Of a DNA stretch of 12,248 bases, positions 1-7,504 are shown in pieces; positions within the stretch are counted from its first letter, which is position 1; each line of letters starts with the position of its first letter. The notes under the pieces are model-generated. The model searched no databases. It saw only the letters and a program-made list of their open reading frames with translations, and was not told the DNA's origin. The stretch covers positions 1-12,248 of the forward strand of contig CAZBPK010000127.1 in NCBI GenBank assembly GCA_964493765.1, given 5' to 3'. This DNA comes from CALLMJ01 sp964493765. GTDB lineage: Bacteria; Bacteroidota; Bacteroidia; J057; CALLMJ01. The translations under genes were made by a program, and so were the position numbers.

Positions 1-281
1 CTCCTTATGTGCCTATATCAGAAAAAGCGGAATTAAAAGAACATGTAGTCAATTACGAACCATCAATTGCATTATTTTCAGGGGAAAACCCTTTAGTTTT
101 TTATGAAAAAATTTCAGAACTAGCCTATAAATGGCTTAAAAAGAATGGGCTTTTAATTTTTGAAGTTCACTTTCAATACGCAAAAGACGTAAAAAATATT
201 TTGAATTTATTTAAATTTCAAGATATTGAAGTAATTCAAGATGATTTTGGTAAAGAAAGAGTAGTATTGGGTTATCGTTAG
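1..281 (+). CDS. prmC: Peptide chain release factor N5-glutamine methyltransferase, 3' part
   Basis: PrmC (HemK) methylates the glutamine of the GGQ motif in release factors RF1 and RF2, using S-adenosylmethionine in the cytoplasm. The gene is cut by the left window edge. Its frame is open from base 3 and the first visible residues are PYVPISEK. The two bases before them, ct, fit a Pro codon, so this is most likely the end of the family's catalytic NPPY motif. About 93 C-terminal residues are visible, of roughly 280 usual for the family. They follow the PrmC pattern: an EP.IALF segment after NPPY, a strand GLLIFEVH near the middle, and a closing KERVVLGYR that resembles the ERV.LG end of E. 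coli PrmC. The GTG at base 9 is internal, not a start. Other NPPY methyltransferases are possible but the C-terminus favours PrmC. The downstream gene is 132 bases away with its own promoter candidate. Confidence 0.87.
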   Translation, partial: PYVPISEKAELKEHVVNYEPSIALFSGENPLVFYEKISELAYKWLKKNGLLIFEVHFQYAKDVKNILNLFKFQDIEVIQDDFGKERVVLGYR

Positions 282-400
282 GAGATTATTTTGATATTTT
301 GAGTAATTGTAAGTAACTATTCTAAACATAATCGCCCAAAATATTAACTTTATAAAAGGAATTTATCATTTTTTAAACATTTATGAAACAAAATATCCAT

Positions 401-408
401 TAATTTTG
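401..408 (+). promoter_or_regulatory. Candidate Bacteroidota -7 promoter box for the M1 peptidase gene
   Basis: The sequence TAATTTTG matches the Bacteroidota housekeeping -7 consensus TAnnTTTG exactly. No clear TTG -33 element is seen about 20 bases upstream. Transcription would begin at about 412-415. That leaves almost no leader before the ATG at 414, and about 12 bases before the in-frame ATG at 426. The remaining part of the 282-413 gap is AT-rich and shows no clear terminator for prmC. Confidence 0.5.
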
Positions 409-413
409 CGTTT

Positions 414-2723
414 ATGTTTTTTAAAATGGTCAAAAAACTATTGTTTTTAAATCTTATATTGAACTCAACTGTTCAATTGTATGCCCAATATAATCATTCT
501 AAATTTCATCAATTAGAGGAATGGTTACCTACACCAAATACTTATAGAACTGCTTCTGGTGCTCCAGGGCATGATTATTGGCAACAAAAAGCCGATTATT
601 TTATTGATGTTACCCTTGATGACCAAAAACAACGTATTATCGGTAAAGAAACTATCGTTTATTATAACAATTCTCCGGATAAGCTTCATTATTTATGGCT
701 TCAATTAGACCAAAACATTTTTGATAAAAATTCAGATACTTACATCACAGAAACTCATTCCGATAAATTAGAGAAAGTTTCATTTGATACTTATAACCAT
801 TGGAAAAGACAAGAATTTGATGGTGGAATTAAAGACTTAAAAGTTTTTGATGAAAAAGGTAATCCTCTAAAATTCACCGTCGTAAAAACCATGATGCGTG
901 TGGATTTACCCAGAGTTTTAGAAACAAAATCTGCTTTTAAATTTAAAGTAGAATGGTCTTTTACTATCAATAACCATAAAACTCATGGCGGTAGAACAGG
1001 TTATGAATATTTTGAAAAGGACGGTAATTACATTTACGAAATGGCACATTGGTTTCCAAGAATGTGTGTTTATAATGATGTAAGAGGCTGGCAACATAAA
1101 CAATACTTAGGAAATGGTGAATTTGCCTTAGAATTTGGTGATTATGTTGTTAATATAACAGTTCCATCTGACCATGTGGTCGCTGCTACAGGGGTATTAC
1201 AAAATCCTAATGATGTTTTAACAAACACGCAAATTCAAAGGTTTGAAAAAGCCAAAACCTCAAATAAACCCGTTTTAATAATTACCCAAGACGAAGCCAT
1301 TAAAAATGAAACTTCCCCAAAATCTAACACTACCAAAACTTGGAAATTTGTCGCCAAAAATGTACGAGATTTTGCTTTTGCTACCTCACGTAAATTTATT
1401 TGGGATGCTTTAGGTGTAAAAATTGGCAATCAAATCGTGATGGCTATGTCTTTTTATCCGAAAGAAGGAAACCCCTTGTGGGAAAAATATTCTACCCATG
1501 CAGTTGCACATACCTTAGAGCTTTACTCAAGATATACTATAGATTACCCTTATCCCGTAGCGATTTCTGTGAATGGTCCTGTTTATGGTATGGAATATCC
1601 TATGATTTGTTTTAATGGTCCTAGACCTGAACCCGATGGGACTTACCATAAATTCACAAAATACGGTTTAATTTCCGTGATTATCCACGAAGTAGGACAT
1701 AACTTCTTTCCGATGATAATCTCTTCTGATGAACGTCAATGGACTTGGATGGATGAAGGATTAAACACTTTTACTCAATATTTAGCTGAAAAAGAATGGG
1801 AAAAAGATTATCCTAGCAGAAGAGGCGAACCGAGTTCAATTATCGCTTATATGTCAGGAGATAAATCTGGAATAGAGCCTATTATGACCAATTCTGAAAG
1901 CATCACTCAATTTGGTAATAATGCTTACTCCAAACCGGCTGCTGCATTGAATATTTTGCGTGAAACCATTTTAGGTAGAGAACTTTTTGACTTTGCTTTC
2001 AAAACCTATGCTCAACGTTGGGCTTTTAAACATCCTGAACCCGCTGATTTCTTCAGAACTATGGAAGACGCAACTGGAATTGACTTAGATTGGTTCTGGA
2101 GAGGCTGGTTTTATTCTACTGATGCAGTGGATATTGCTATTTCCGATGTTAAATGGTATAGCATTGATACTCAAAATCCTGACATAGAAAAACCTTGGCA
2201 AAAAGCCCAAAGAGACAATAAACCTAAATCTATTGCCAAACAACGCGATGAACTAGCCATAAAAAAAGTACGTTCCGATGACCACCCTGAAATCTTAGAT
2301 TTTTATAACTCTTACGATGAATTGAATGTTTTTGAGTACGAAAGAAAAAATTATCAACGTTTTTTGAGTACCTTAACAGAAGAAGAAAAAGCCAAATTCA
2401 ACGAAAAAAATCAATTTTATTTAGTATCCTTTGAAAACAAAGGTGGTTTGGTAATGCCGATTATTCTGCAGTTACAATATGAAGATGGTTCCAACGAAGT
2501 AAAACGTATTCCCGCTGAAATTTGGAGAAAAAACAATCAAAAGGTTACTAAACTTTTCATAACACAAAAGCCTGTAAAAAAATTTATATTAGACCCTTTT
2601 GCTGAAACTGCGGATATTGATACTCAAAACAATATTTTTCCCCCTGAGTTAGGGTTAAGTAAATTTCAGCTTTATAAGCAAAGCAATGAAAGGGGACAAA
2701 ATCCTATGCAAATGGGAAGGTAA
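414..2723 (+). CDS. Secreted M1-family zinc metallopeptidase (aminopeptidase N-like)
   Basis: A gluzincin peptidase expected to remove N-terminal residues from peptides outside the cytoplasm. The 769-residue product begins with a signal peptide (basic MVKK, a hydrophobic stretch, then QLYAQ at about residue 25). An N-terminal beta-rich domain follows. The catalytic domain has the substrate-recognition motif G392-M-E-Y-P396, where GAMEN stands in classical members. The zinc site is H425-E-V-G-H429, then 18 residues, then E448: the exact HEXXH-x18-E spacing of family M1. Y505 in NNAYSKPAAAL fits the transition-state tyrosine. All expected catalytic residues are present, so it should be active. 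Residues 570-769 are a charged C-terminal extension with no domain I can name. No type IX secretion C-terminal domain is evident. The start could be the ATG at 426, which gives a more typical signal peptide and leaves room for a short leader. The gene is monocistronic and converges on the exporter operon. The true substrate is unknown. Confidence 0.9.
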   Translation: MFFKMVKKLLFLNLILNSTVQLYAQYNHSKFHQLEEWLPTPNTYRTASGAPGHDYWQQKADYFIDVTLDDQKQRIIGKETIVYYNNSPDKLHYLWLQLDQNIFDKNSDTYITETHSDKLEKVSFDTYNHWKRQEFDGGIKDLKVFDEKGNPLKFTVVKTMMRVDLPRVLETKSAFKFKVEWSFTINNHKTHGGRTGYEYFEKDGNYIYEMAHWFPRMCVYNDVRGWQHKQYLGNGEFALEFGDYVVNITVPSDHVVAATGVLQNPNDVLTNTQIQRFEKAKTSNKPVLIITQDEAIKNETSPKSNTTKTWKFVAKNVRDFAFATSRKFIWDALGVKIGNQIVMAMSFYPKEGNPLWEKYSTHAVAHTLELYSRYTIDYPYPVAISVNGPVYGMEYPMICFNGPRPEPDGTYHKFTKYGLISVIIHEVGHNFFPMIISSDERQWTWMDEGLNTFTQYLAEKEWEKDYPSRRGEPSSIIAYMSGDKSGIEPIMTNSESITQFGNNAYSKPAAALNILRETILGRELFDFAFKTYAQRWAFKHPEPADFFRTMEDATGIDLDWFWRGWFYSTDAVDIAISDVKWYSIDTQNPDIEKPWQKAQRDNKPKSIAKQRDELAIKKVRSDDHPEILDFYNSYDELNVFEYERKNYQRFLSTLTEEEKAKFNEKNQFYLVSFENKGGLVMPIILQLQYEDGSNEVKRIPAEIWRKNNQKVTKLFITQKPVKKFILDPFAETADIDTQNNIFPPELGLSKFQLYKQSNERGQNPMQMGR

Positions 2724-2737
2724 TTTCTAAATGATTA

Positions 2738-2866
2738 GGGCGTGTCCCTTGCTACGCTGCGGGTCGGGCTGCTTCGGGCTTCGCTTCCGCTTCGGCAATC
2801 CTTTTTCTACTTTTTTCAAAAGTATCAAAAGGCAGTGCCACTTCGTGCCCTTCGCATCCCTCACGC
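2738..2866. repeat. GC-rich dispersed intergenic repeat, copy A
   Basis: A roughly 129-base block, far richer in G and C than its surroundings, running from GGGCGTGTCCC to CCCTCACGC. The ends carry a short inverted GCGTG/CACGC pair, and GCTTCGG occurs twice inside. It is about 93% identical to 11082-11209 (8 substitutions, all transitions, plus one 1-base indel). On the - strand it reads GCGTGAGGGAT at one end and CACGCCC at the other. From memory this resembles a repeat type scattered through intergenic regions of many Bacteroidota genomes, which I cannot confirm here. The copy fills the gap between two convergent genes, so it may act at the level of 3' ends. There is no transposase or target-site duplication. 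The open reading frame across it is not convincing as a gene. Confidence 0.85.
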
Positions 2867-2892
2867 TTACTCAATCTAAAGATTTCCAATAT

Positions 2893-4278
2893 TTATTTTC
2901 CATAACTCTCAATCAGTTTTGCACTGCTCCATAAACTTGCTAAATTGGATTTTAAATATTTTTGCCATGTTGACCATAGCTTGAGTTGATTATTTAGCAA
3001 AGTATTTTCACGAATAATTAAAGAGAGCACGTTGCTTTCTCCAATTTGGAAACGTTGAAATTCACCATCATACAGTCTTTGATAATTTTTAATCGCTGTG
3101 TTAACATCTATCAACTGCTCTTGAAACAAAAGATAGTTGTTATAATAAGCTAAAAATTTATTTTTGAGTTCTAAACGTTTAAGCACTAAGGAAAAATCAT
3201 TTTCTTGAATTTTGATATTTGCAAAACCTAACTGGGCTCTTTCTTCTCTTAAAAATAGTGGCATAGAAAATTTAATTCCTGCTTTGTAGGATTCATATAA
3301 AGGATAATTACCAAGATTATCAAAACGTGAAGGATAGGTCAAAAAATTATACTCTGCTATGGTTTTAGGAAGCAATTTTGAAATTTTTAATCTTCTTTCT
3401 AATTGTAACTGTCGTGCTTTGGCTTCATATTTTTGGATATAAGGGTGTTGATCTACCCAATCTAAAGAATTTTGAATGGGCGGTAAAGTTAAAGAATCTA
3501 TAGGTTCGGGGATAAAGTCTTCACTTAATTCTAAAGGTGTATTATTTTCACTCCATAAGAAGTTAGAAACACCAAAACGAGAATGATTTAAGAAAACCGA
3601 GTTTTCTCTGGCTTCAATTTGCCTATTGATTAAATTGTTAAAAGCATCCGTAGTATCTAATTCTGAAGCAAAACCATTTGTAAATTGAGCTAATATAAAT
3701 TCTCTTCTTTGTTGAGCGATATTTATAATTTGTTCAAATTGTTGAGCTTGTTTATAGGCTAAAGCCCAATCTAAATAAGCCAAGGCAGCATCATAGAAAA
3801 GATCATTGAGGATTAATTGTTGTTCCGCATTAGCCATTTTATCCAAAGCTTTTGCAATTTGAACAGCATTTCTACGAGCATCTACAATTAAAGTTTGAGT
3901 AATAGGTACAGAAACACCTAAGGAAAATAAACCTTCTGTTGGGGTATAATTTTCTGGATTCAATTTTGTTCCCAAATTACGTTCAAAAGAAGATTTTATA
4001 TCAAAATTCCACCACAAAGGAATTGTTAAATCTGCGAATTGGTTAAAATAATAAGTTTTTCCATCAAAAGATTTAATTTTATTTTGATAATTTAGGGTGG
4101 GGTCAAAATTACCACGAGCTTCACGAACAAAAAGGCTTCCTCTTTGCGCTTGTAAATTAGCAGCTTTAGCAACAGGATGATAATTATAAACATAATCCAT
4201 GAATTCTTGAAAGCTCATCACATTTTGAGCATATAGAAAAGAAAGGGAATTACAAAGAAAAATGATAATTTTTTTCAT
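2893..4278 (-). CDS. TolC-like outer-membrane efflux protein
   Basis: The outer-membrane channel of a tripartite exporter. It should form a trimeric barrel with a long periplasmic helical tunnel that docks on the HlyD-like adaptor encoded just upstream. The 461-residue product starts with a signal peptide (MKKIIIFLCNSLSFLYAQ). The rest is two related halves of long amphipathic helices with many Gln, Asn and Glu residues, as in the outer-membrane efflux protein (OEP) family, and the length is typical. Typical features include the helix around AQQRREFILAQF in the first half and QLQLERRLKISKLLPK followed by GIKFSMPLF in the second. It is the last gene of the operon; its ATG shares one base with the stop of the adaptor gene (TAATG), so translation is probably coupled. 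Its 3' end faces the M1 peptidase gene across repeat copy A. Substrate cannot be told from this protein. Confidence 0.85.
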   Translation of the reverse strand: MKKIIIFLCNSLSFLYAQNVMSFQEFMDYVYNYHPVAKAANLQAQRGSLFVREARGNFDPTLNYQNKIKSFDGKTYYFNQFADLTIPLWWNFDIKSSFERNLGTKLNPENYTPTEGLFSLGVSVPITQTLIVDARRNAVQIAKALDKMANAEQQLILNDLFYDAALAYLDWALAYKQAQQFEQIINIAQQRREFILAQFTNGFASELDTTDAFNNLINRQIEARENSVFLNHSRFGVSNFLWSENNTPLELSEDFIPEPIDSLTLPPIQNSLDWVDQHPYIQKYEAKARQLQLERRLKISKLLPKTIAEYNFLTYPSRFDNLGNYPLYESYKAGIKFSMPLFLREERAQLGFANIKIQENDFSLVLKRLELKNKFLAYYNNYLLFQEQLIDVNTAIKNYQRLYDGEFQRFQIGESNVLSLIIRENTLLNNQLKLWSTWQKYLKSNLASLWSSAKLIESYGK

Positions 4279-5651
4279 TATTTATCCTTTTTTTTGTCTT
4301 TACTATCACTTTTACCTTTTTCTTTTGTTGTTCCATCATAAAAATTAGGAGGGAAACCATTAAAAATACGCCATAATTCCCACCAAATAGGCACATCATT
4401 GAGCATGGTCCAAGTGATAGCCCCAGAACCGACTTTTAATGCTTTGGGCCAAAGTTGGTCTGTAGAATCAGGAACGACTAGAACTCTAAATTTTCCATCT
4501 TTATTTACAATTTGGTCGTAAGTAAAAATTTTACCACCAAAAGTACCAAAGGAAGCATTGGGCCAACCCGAAAATACAAAAGCAGGCCAACCATCAAATT
4601 GTAAACGAACTTTTGCGTTTTCTACTATTAAAGGAATATCATAAGCACTTACAAACATCTCTATTGCAGGTTGATAATCCAATGGAAGGATAGTGAGTAA
4701 AGTTTCCCCTTCTTTTATAATTTCTCCAATACCTGTTTTATAAAGTTCTGATATATAACCATCTTGCGGAGCTAAAATGTAATAATTGGCTTGTCTTAGT
4801 TGATAATTGGTAAATTGATTTTTAAGTTTAGCAATTTCAGCTTCTGATTGTAGTTTATCAGATATAGCGGATTGTTTTTCTGATTCGGCTTTAAACAAAT
4901 CCTTATTATATTGAGCTCTTAAAGAATTTAATTCAATTTTTGCATTTTCTAATTCATTTCTGCTCTGCATCAATTTATTCGTTTGGGCAATAAGTTTAGA
5001 TTGGGTTTCTCTATATTTTAATCTACGGGTTTCTAGGTCATTTAAGGATACTATTCCTTGTTTGTGAAGCTCTTCTTGCCTTTTCAAACGTTCCGATGCG
5101 ACTTGGGCATCAAGTTCTATAGCTTTTAGGTCAGCAGAATCAGAAGAAACTTTCATGATGCTCTGCTGAACTTTATTTTCTGCTTGTTCTAATTTGAAGA
5201 GCAAGCCTTCTTGAATCATTTTAATTTGGTTATTATAAAATTGAATTTTGTTTTCATAAGCAATCAAAGAGGCTTCTTTGGCATTGAGTTGTTGTTTAGT
5301 TCTTTCTAATAAAGCGGGGTCCCAGTAAGCGTCTTTTACTTCAGCTAAGTGTACTAGTGTATCTCCTTTATGAACTTGTTGTCCTTCTCGGACATACCAT
5401 TCAATAATTCTTCCCCCAACAATAGCGTTAATGGATTGAGGTTTTTGATTGGGAAATAAAGCAGTAATTTTTCCATAGCCTTCTATGGTTTGTGTCCAAG
5501 GCATAAAAAGAAACAAAAAACCAATAAGTACAGTGAAAGTAAAAAATCTAATCATTTTCATGCCTGCTTCGGCTTTGTAAATCTGAGAAAATGATTTAAA
5601 ATCATTAGGATTTACATGTACTTCGGTATCATTATCGGAAATATTTAGCAT
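4278..5651 (-). CDS. HlyD-family periplasmic adaptor (membrane fusion protein)
   Basis: Links the inner-membrane ABC transporter to the TolC-like channel. The 457-residue product has a short cytoplasmic N-terminus, one membrane helix at about residues 34-50, a first lipoyl half-motif at about 73-104 (AIVGGRIIEWYVREGQQVHKGD), a long helical hairpin at about 112-286, the second lipoyl half at about 290-325 (APQDGYISELYKTGIGEIIKEG), and a beta-barrel segment at about 328-415. This order is that of HlyD/EmrA-type adaptors. The C-terminus is a lysine-rich tail (residues 443-457), odd for a periplasmic protein end. The gene begins 12 bases after the ABC gene stop and overlaps the TolC-like gene by one base. 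Together with those genes it defines a complete exporter. Family assignment is secure; cargo is unknown. Confidence 0.88.
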   Translation of the reverse strand: MLNISDNDTEVHVNPNDFKSFSQIYKAEAGMKMIRFFTFTVLIGFLFLFMPWTQTIEGYGKITALFPNQKPQSINAIVGGRIIEWYVREGQQVHKGDTLVHLAEVKDAYWDPALLERTKQQLNAKEASLIAYENKIQFYNNQIKMIQEGLLFKLEQAENKVQQSIMKVSSDSADLKAIELDAQVASERLKRQEELHKQGIVSLNDLETRRLKYRETQSKLIAQTNKLMQSRNELENAKIELNSLRAQYNKDLFKAESEKQSAISDKLQSEAEIAKLKNQFTNYQLRQANYYILAPQDGYISELYKTGIGEIIKEGETLLTILPLDYQPAIEMFVSAYDIPLIVENAKVRLQFDGWPAFVFSGWPNASFGTFGGKIFTYDQIVNKDGKFRVLVVPDSTDQLWPKALKVGSGAITWTMLNDVPIWWELWRIFNGFPPNFYDGTTKEKGKSDSKDKKKDK

Positions 5652-5663
5652 AGGTTCATCAAA

Positions 5664-7385
5664 TTAATAAAAAATTTCATTAAAATAAGGTTTTGATTGA
5701 ATTTCTTTAAGAGTACCTTGATCAAAAATTTGTCCATCTTTAAGTACGATAATTCTATCACAATGTTTAGCAACTTCTATATCATGCGAAACAACTACAA
5801 GTGTCCATTGGTTATTTTTATCAGTCAAAGTGTTGATAATCTTTTGGCGTTCTTGCTTTTCTAGCCCATGAATAATATCATCCATAATGAGTAATCTAGG
5901 TTTTTCAGCAAAAGCTCTTGCTAATACTATCTTTCTTAAAAAGCTGCTGGGAAATCTTTTGTCATCGGGTTGTAGCATAGTCATAAAACCTAAAGGTAGT
6001 TTTAATACCGATTCTGTTAAATTTACGACATCAGAAGCCCAAAACAATTCAGACTTATCAATATGATCTTTAGAGAGCATAATATTTTCTTCAATGGTGC
6101 CTTGAAAAATTAATTCTTGGGTTAAAGTATCTCCGATATAAGAACGTAAACTTCGTCTATCTAAGCTAAAAAATGAGGCATCATTATAGCTAATTACTCC
6201 ATCATAGTTCTCTAAAAGCCCTGCTAATAAGGTTATAAAAGTAGTTTTTCCTGAACCTGAAAAGCCTGCTAAACAGATTTTTTCATTGGGTTGTATATCT
6301 AAATCAATTCCTCTAATAGCTTCATATTCTGCTAAGGGATTTTTATAATGCAAATTTCTAACATTAATTTTTATGCCTTTTCCTGTGTCTATATTTTCAA
6401 ATTTGATACCTTCTTTGGATTCTAAGGGAATATCGGTTACATAACCAATTTTGTCTAATGCGGTAAGTACATCATAAATGGTTTCCATAGAAGTAATAAG
6501 CTTTTCTGTAGAACTCATTACTAAGATAATGACAATTTCTGAAGCTACAAATTGGGCAACATTAATTTCTTTATTAATCACTAAGTAAGAACCTAAAATT
6601 AAAAGCCCTGCGGTTACAAATATCTTAAAAACTACAATCGTAGAATACTGAAAAGCAAGAATTTTGAAGTGTTTTGTTCTATATTCTAAATATTTTTGAG
6701 TAAGTTTATCGGTTTTATTCATAGCAAAATCCGTATTGCCTGCGAGTTTAAATGTTTCTAAGGTTCTTGCTAACTCTTCTAACCAATACACAATTTCATA
6801 TTTATATTTGGATTCTTTAATGGAAGATTCTAACCCTAAGGGACCTGTGAAATAAATAATACTCACCAAAATAACCAAAAGAAAGAAACCAAAAACTACG
6901 AATACAGGGTGATAAAATCCTAAAAGAATAAGCCCAAATAAAATTTGTAAAACAGATGTAGAAAAATCCATCAAGACCTTGGATAGTCCTTTTTGTACCG
7001 TTAAAATATCAAAAAAACGATTGACTAATTCTGGGGGATAATATTGCGTTAAATAATCTAATTGCATCCTTGGGATTCTATAACAGAATTCTAAGGAGGC
7101 TCTTGTAAAAACTCTTTGTTGCATTTTTTCCAATAATTGCATTTGGAAATAATTCGTTATACCATAAAAAGTAATTCCAATCACCACAAAAAGGATTAAG
7201 ACTATCCAGGTAGTATTAATTCTACCACTAGAAATTAAGCCGATAATAGCTTGTATACCTAAGGGTAAAGTTAGATTTAATCCTCCGAGAAAAATTGCAT
7301 AACCATATAATTTATAAACGATATCTCTATCTACAAAAATAAGTCTTATTAAACGTCTTATAGGCTTTATGTACGTGTCTGCCAT
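5664..7385 (-). CDS. ABC exporter (fused membrane and ATPase domains) with degenerate ATPase motifs
   Basis: A 573-residue half-transporter: an N-terminal membrane domain of about six helices (residues 25-300) joined to one nucleotide-binding domain (about 335-573). It probably works as a dimer, passing its cargo to the HlyD-like and TolC-like proteins encoded downstream. There is no N-terminal C39 peptidase domain, so leader cleavage is not expected here. Walker A is intact (G374-FSGSGKTT-382), as are the Q-loop glutamine (Q423) and the switch histidine (H534). The signature LSGGQ is replaced by F478-PSS-F482, though the following RKIVLARAF helix is conserved. Walker B reads LLIMDD, with D503 where the catalytic glutamate normally stands, and the D-loop is HGLE. 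I recognise this as a Bacteroidota-typical subgroup with relaxed signature motifs. ATP hydrolysis may be slow or unusual. It is the first gene of the operon, with its own promoter candidate. Confidence 0.85.
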   Translation of the reverse strand: MADTYIKPIRRLIRLIFVDRDIVYKLYGYAIFLGGLNLTLPLGIQAIIGLISSGRINTTWIVLILFVVIGITFYGITNYFQMQLLEKMQQRVFTRASLEFCYRIPRMQLDYLTQYYPPELVNRFFDILTVQKGLSKVLMDFSTSVLQILFGLILLGFYHPVFVVFGFFLLVILVSIIYFTGPLGLESSIKESKYKYEIVYWLEELARTLETFKLAGNTDFAMNKTDKLTQKYLEYRTKHFKILAFQYSTIVVFKIFVTAGLLILGSYLVINKEINVAQFVASEIVIILVMSSTEKLITSMETIYDVLTALDKIGYVTDIPLESKEGIKFENIDTGKGIKINVRNLHYKNPLAEYEAIRGIDLDIQPNEKICLAGFSGSGKTTFITLLAGLLENYDGVISYNDASFFSLDRRSLRSYIGDTLTQELIFQGTIEENIMLSKDHIDKSELFWASDVVNLTESVLKLPLGFMTMLQPDDKRFPSSFLRKIVLARAFAEKPRLLIMDDIIHGLEKQERQKIINTLTDKNNQWTLVVVSHDIEVAKHCDRIIVLKDGQIFDQGTLKEIQSKPYFNEIFY

Positions 7386-7407
7386 TCAGGGGAAAAAAAT
7401 AATGTCG

Positions 7408-7438
7408 CAAAATACAAAGATTTTTAATCAATGTCAAA
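7408..7438 (-). promoter_or_regulatory. Candidate promoter of the exporter operon
   Basis: Read on the - strand, TTTG (7438-7435) is followed 20 bases later by TATTTTG (7414-7408). This is close to the Bacteroidota pattern of a TTG -33 box and a TAnnTTTG -7 box, but the -7 box is one base short of consensus. Transcription would start near 7402, giving a leader of under 20 bases before the ABC gene ATG at 7385. It lies after the groEL terminator, which suggests the exporter is transcribed independently of the chaperonin genes. Confidence 0.5.
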
Positions 7439-7446
7439 TTAAAACA

Positions 7447-7481
7447 AAAAATCCCGTTTCTTGCTTAGAAACGGGATTTTT
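7447..7481 (-). terminator. Intrinsic terminator after groEL
   Basis: A perfect 15-bp inverted repeat: arms 7447-7461 and 7467-7481, core ATCCCGTTTCT/AGAAACGGGAT, with a 5-base loop. The arms end in A/T runs, so the - strand transcript has a strong GC-containing stem followed by a U-tract just downstream of the groEL stop at 7505. The symmetry would let it work on the + strand too, but no + strand gene ends nearby. Confidence 0.9.
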
Positions 7482-7504
7482 AATCAAAAGGGTTTTATGA
7501 GATT

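Noticed and set aside
2738..2866. Insertion sequence or transposon remnant.
   Set aside because: No transposase fragment, no long terminal inverted repeats and no target-site duplication can be seen; only a 5-bp inverted pair at the ends. Called a dispersed repeat instead.
2731..2934. A + strand ORF across repeat copy A whose product shares the segment GNPFSTFFKS..KRQCHFVPF with the ORF across copy B.
   Set aside because: The shared protein segment follows from shared DNA. A 1-base indel puts the two copies in different frames on the other side, so the reading frame is not conserved. Of five differences in the shared frame three are synonymous, which is not distinguishable from chance.
5664..7385. 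Bacteriocin-type exporter with leader peptidase (C39) domain.
   Set aside because: The protein starts directly with the membrane domain; there is no cysteine-histidine peptidase domain and no double-glycine peptide gene adjacent.
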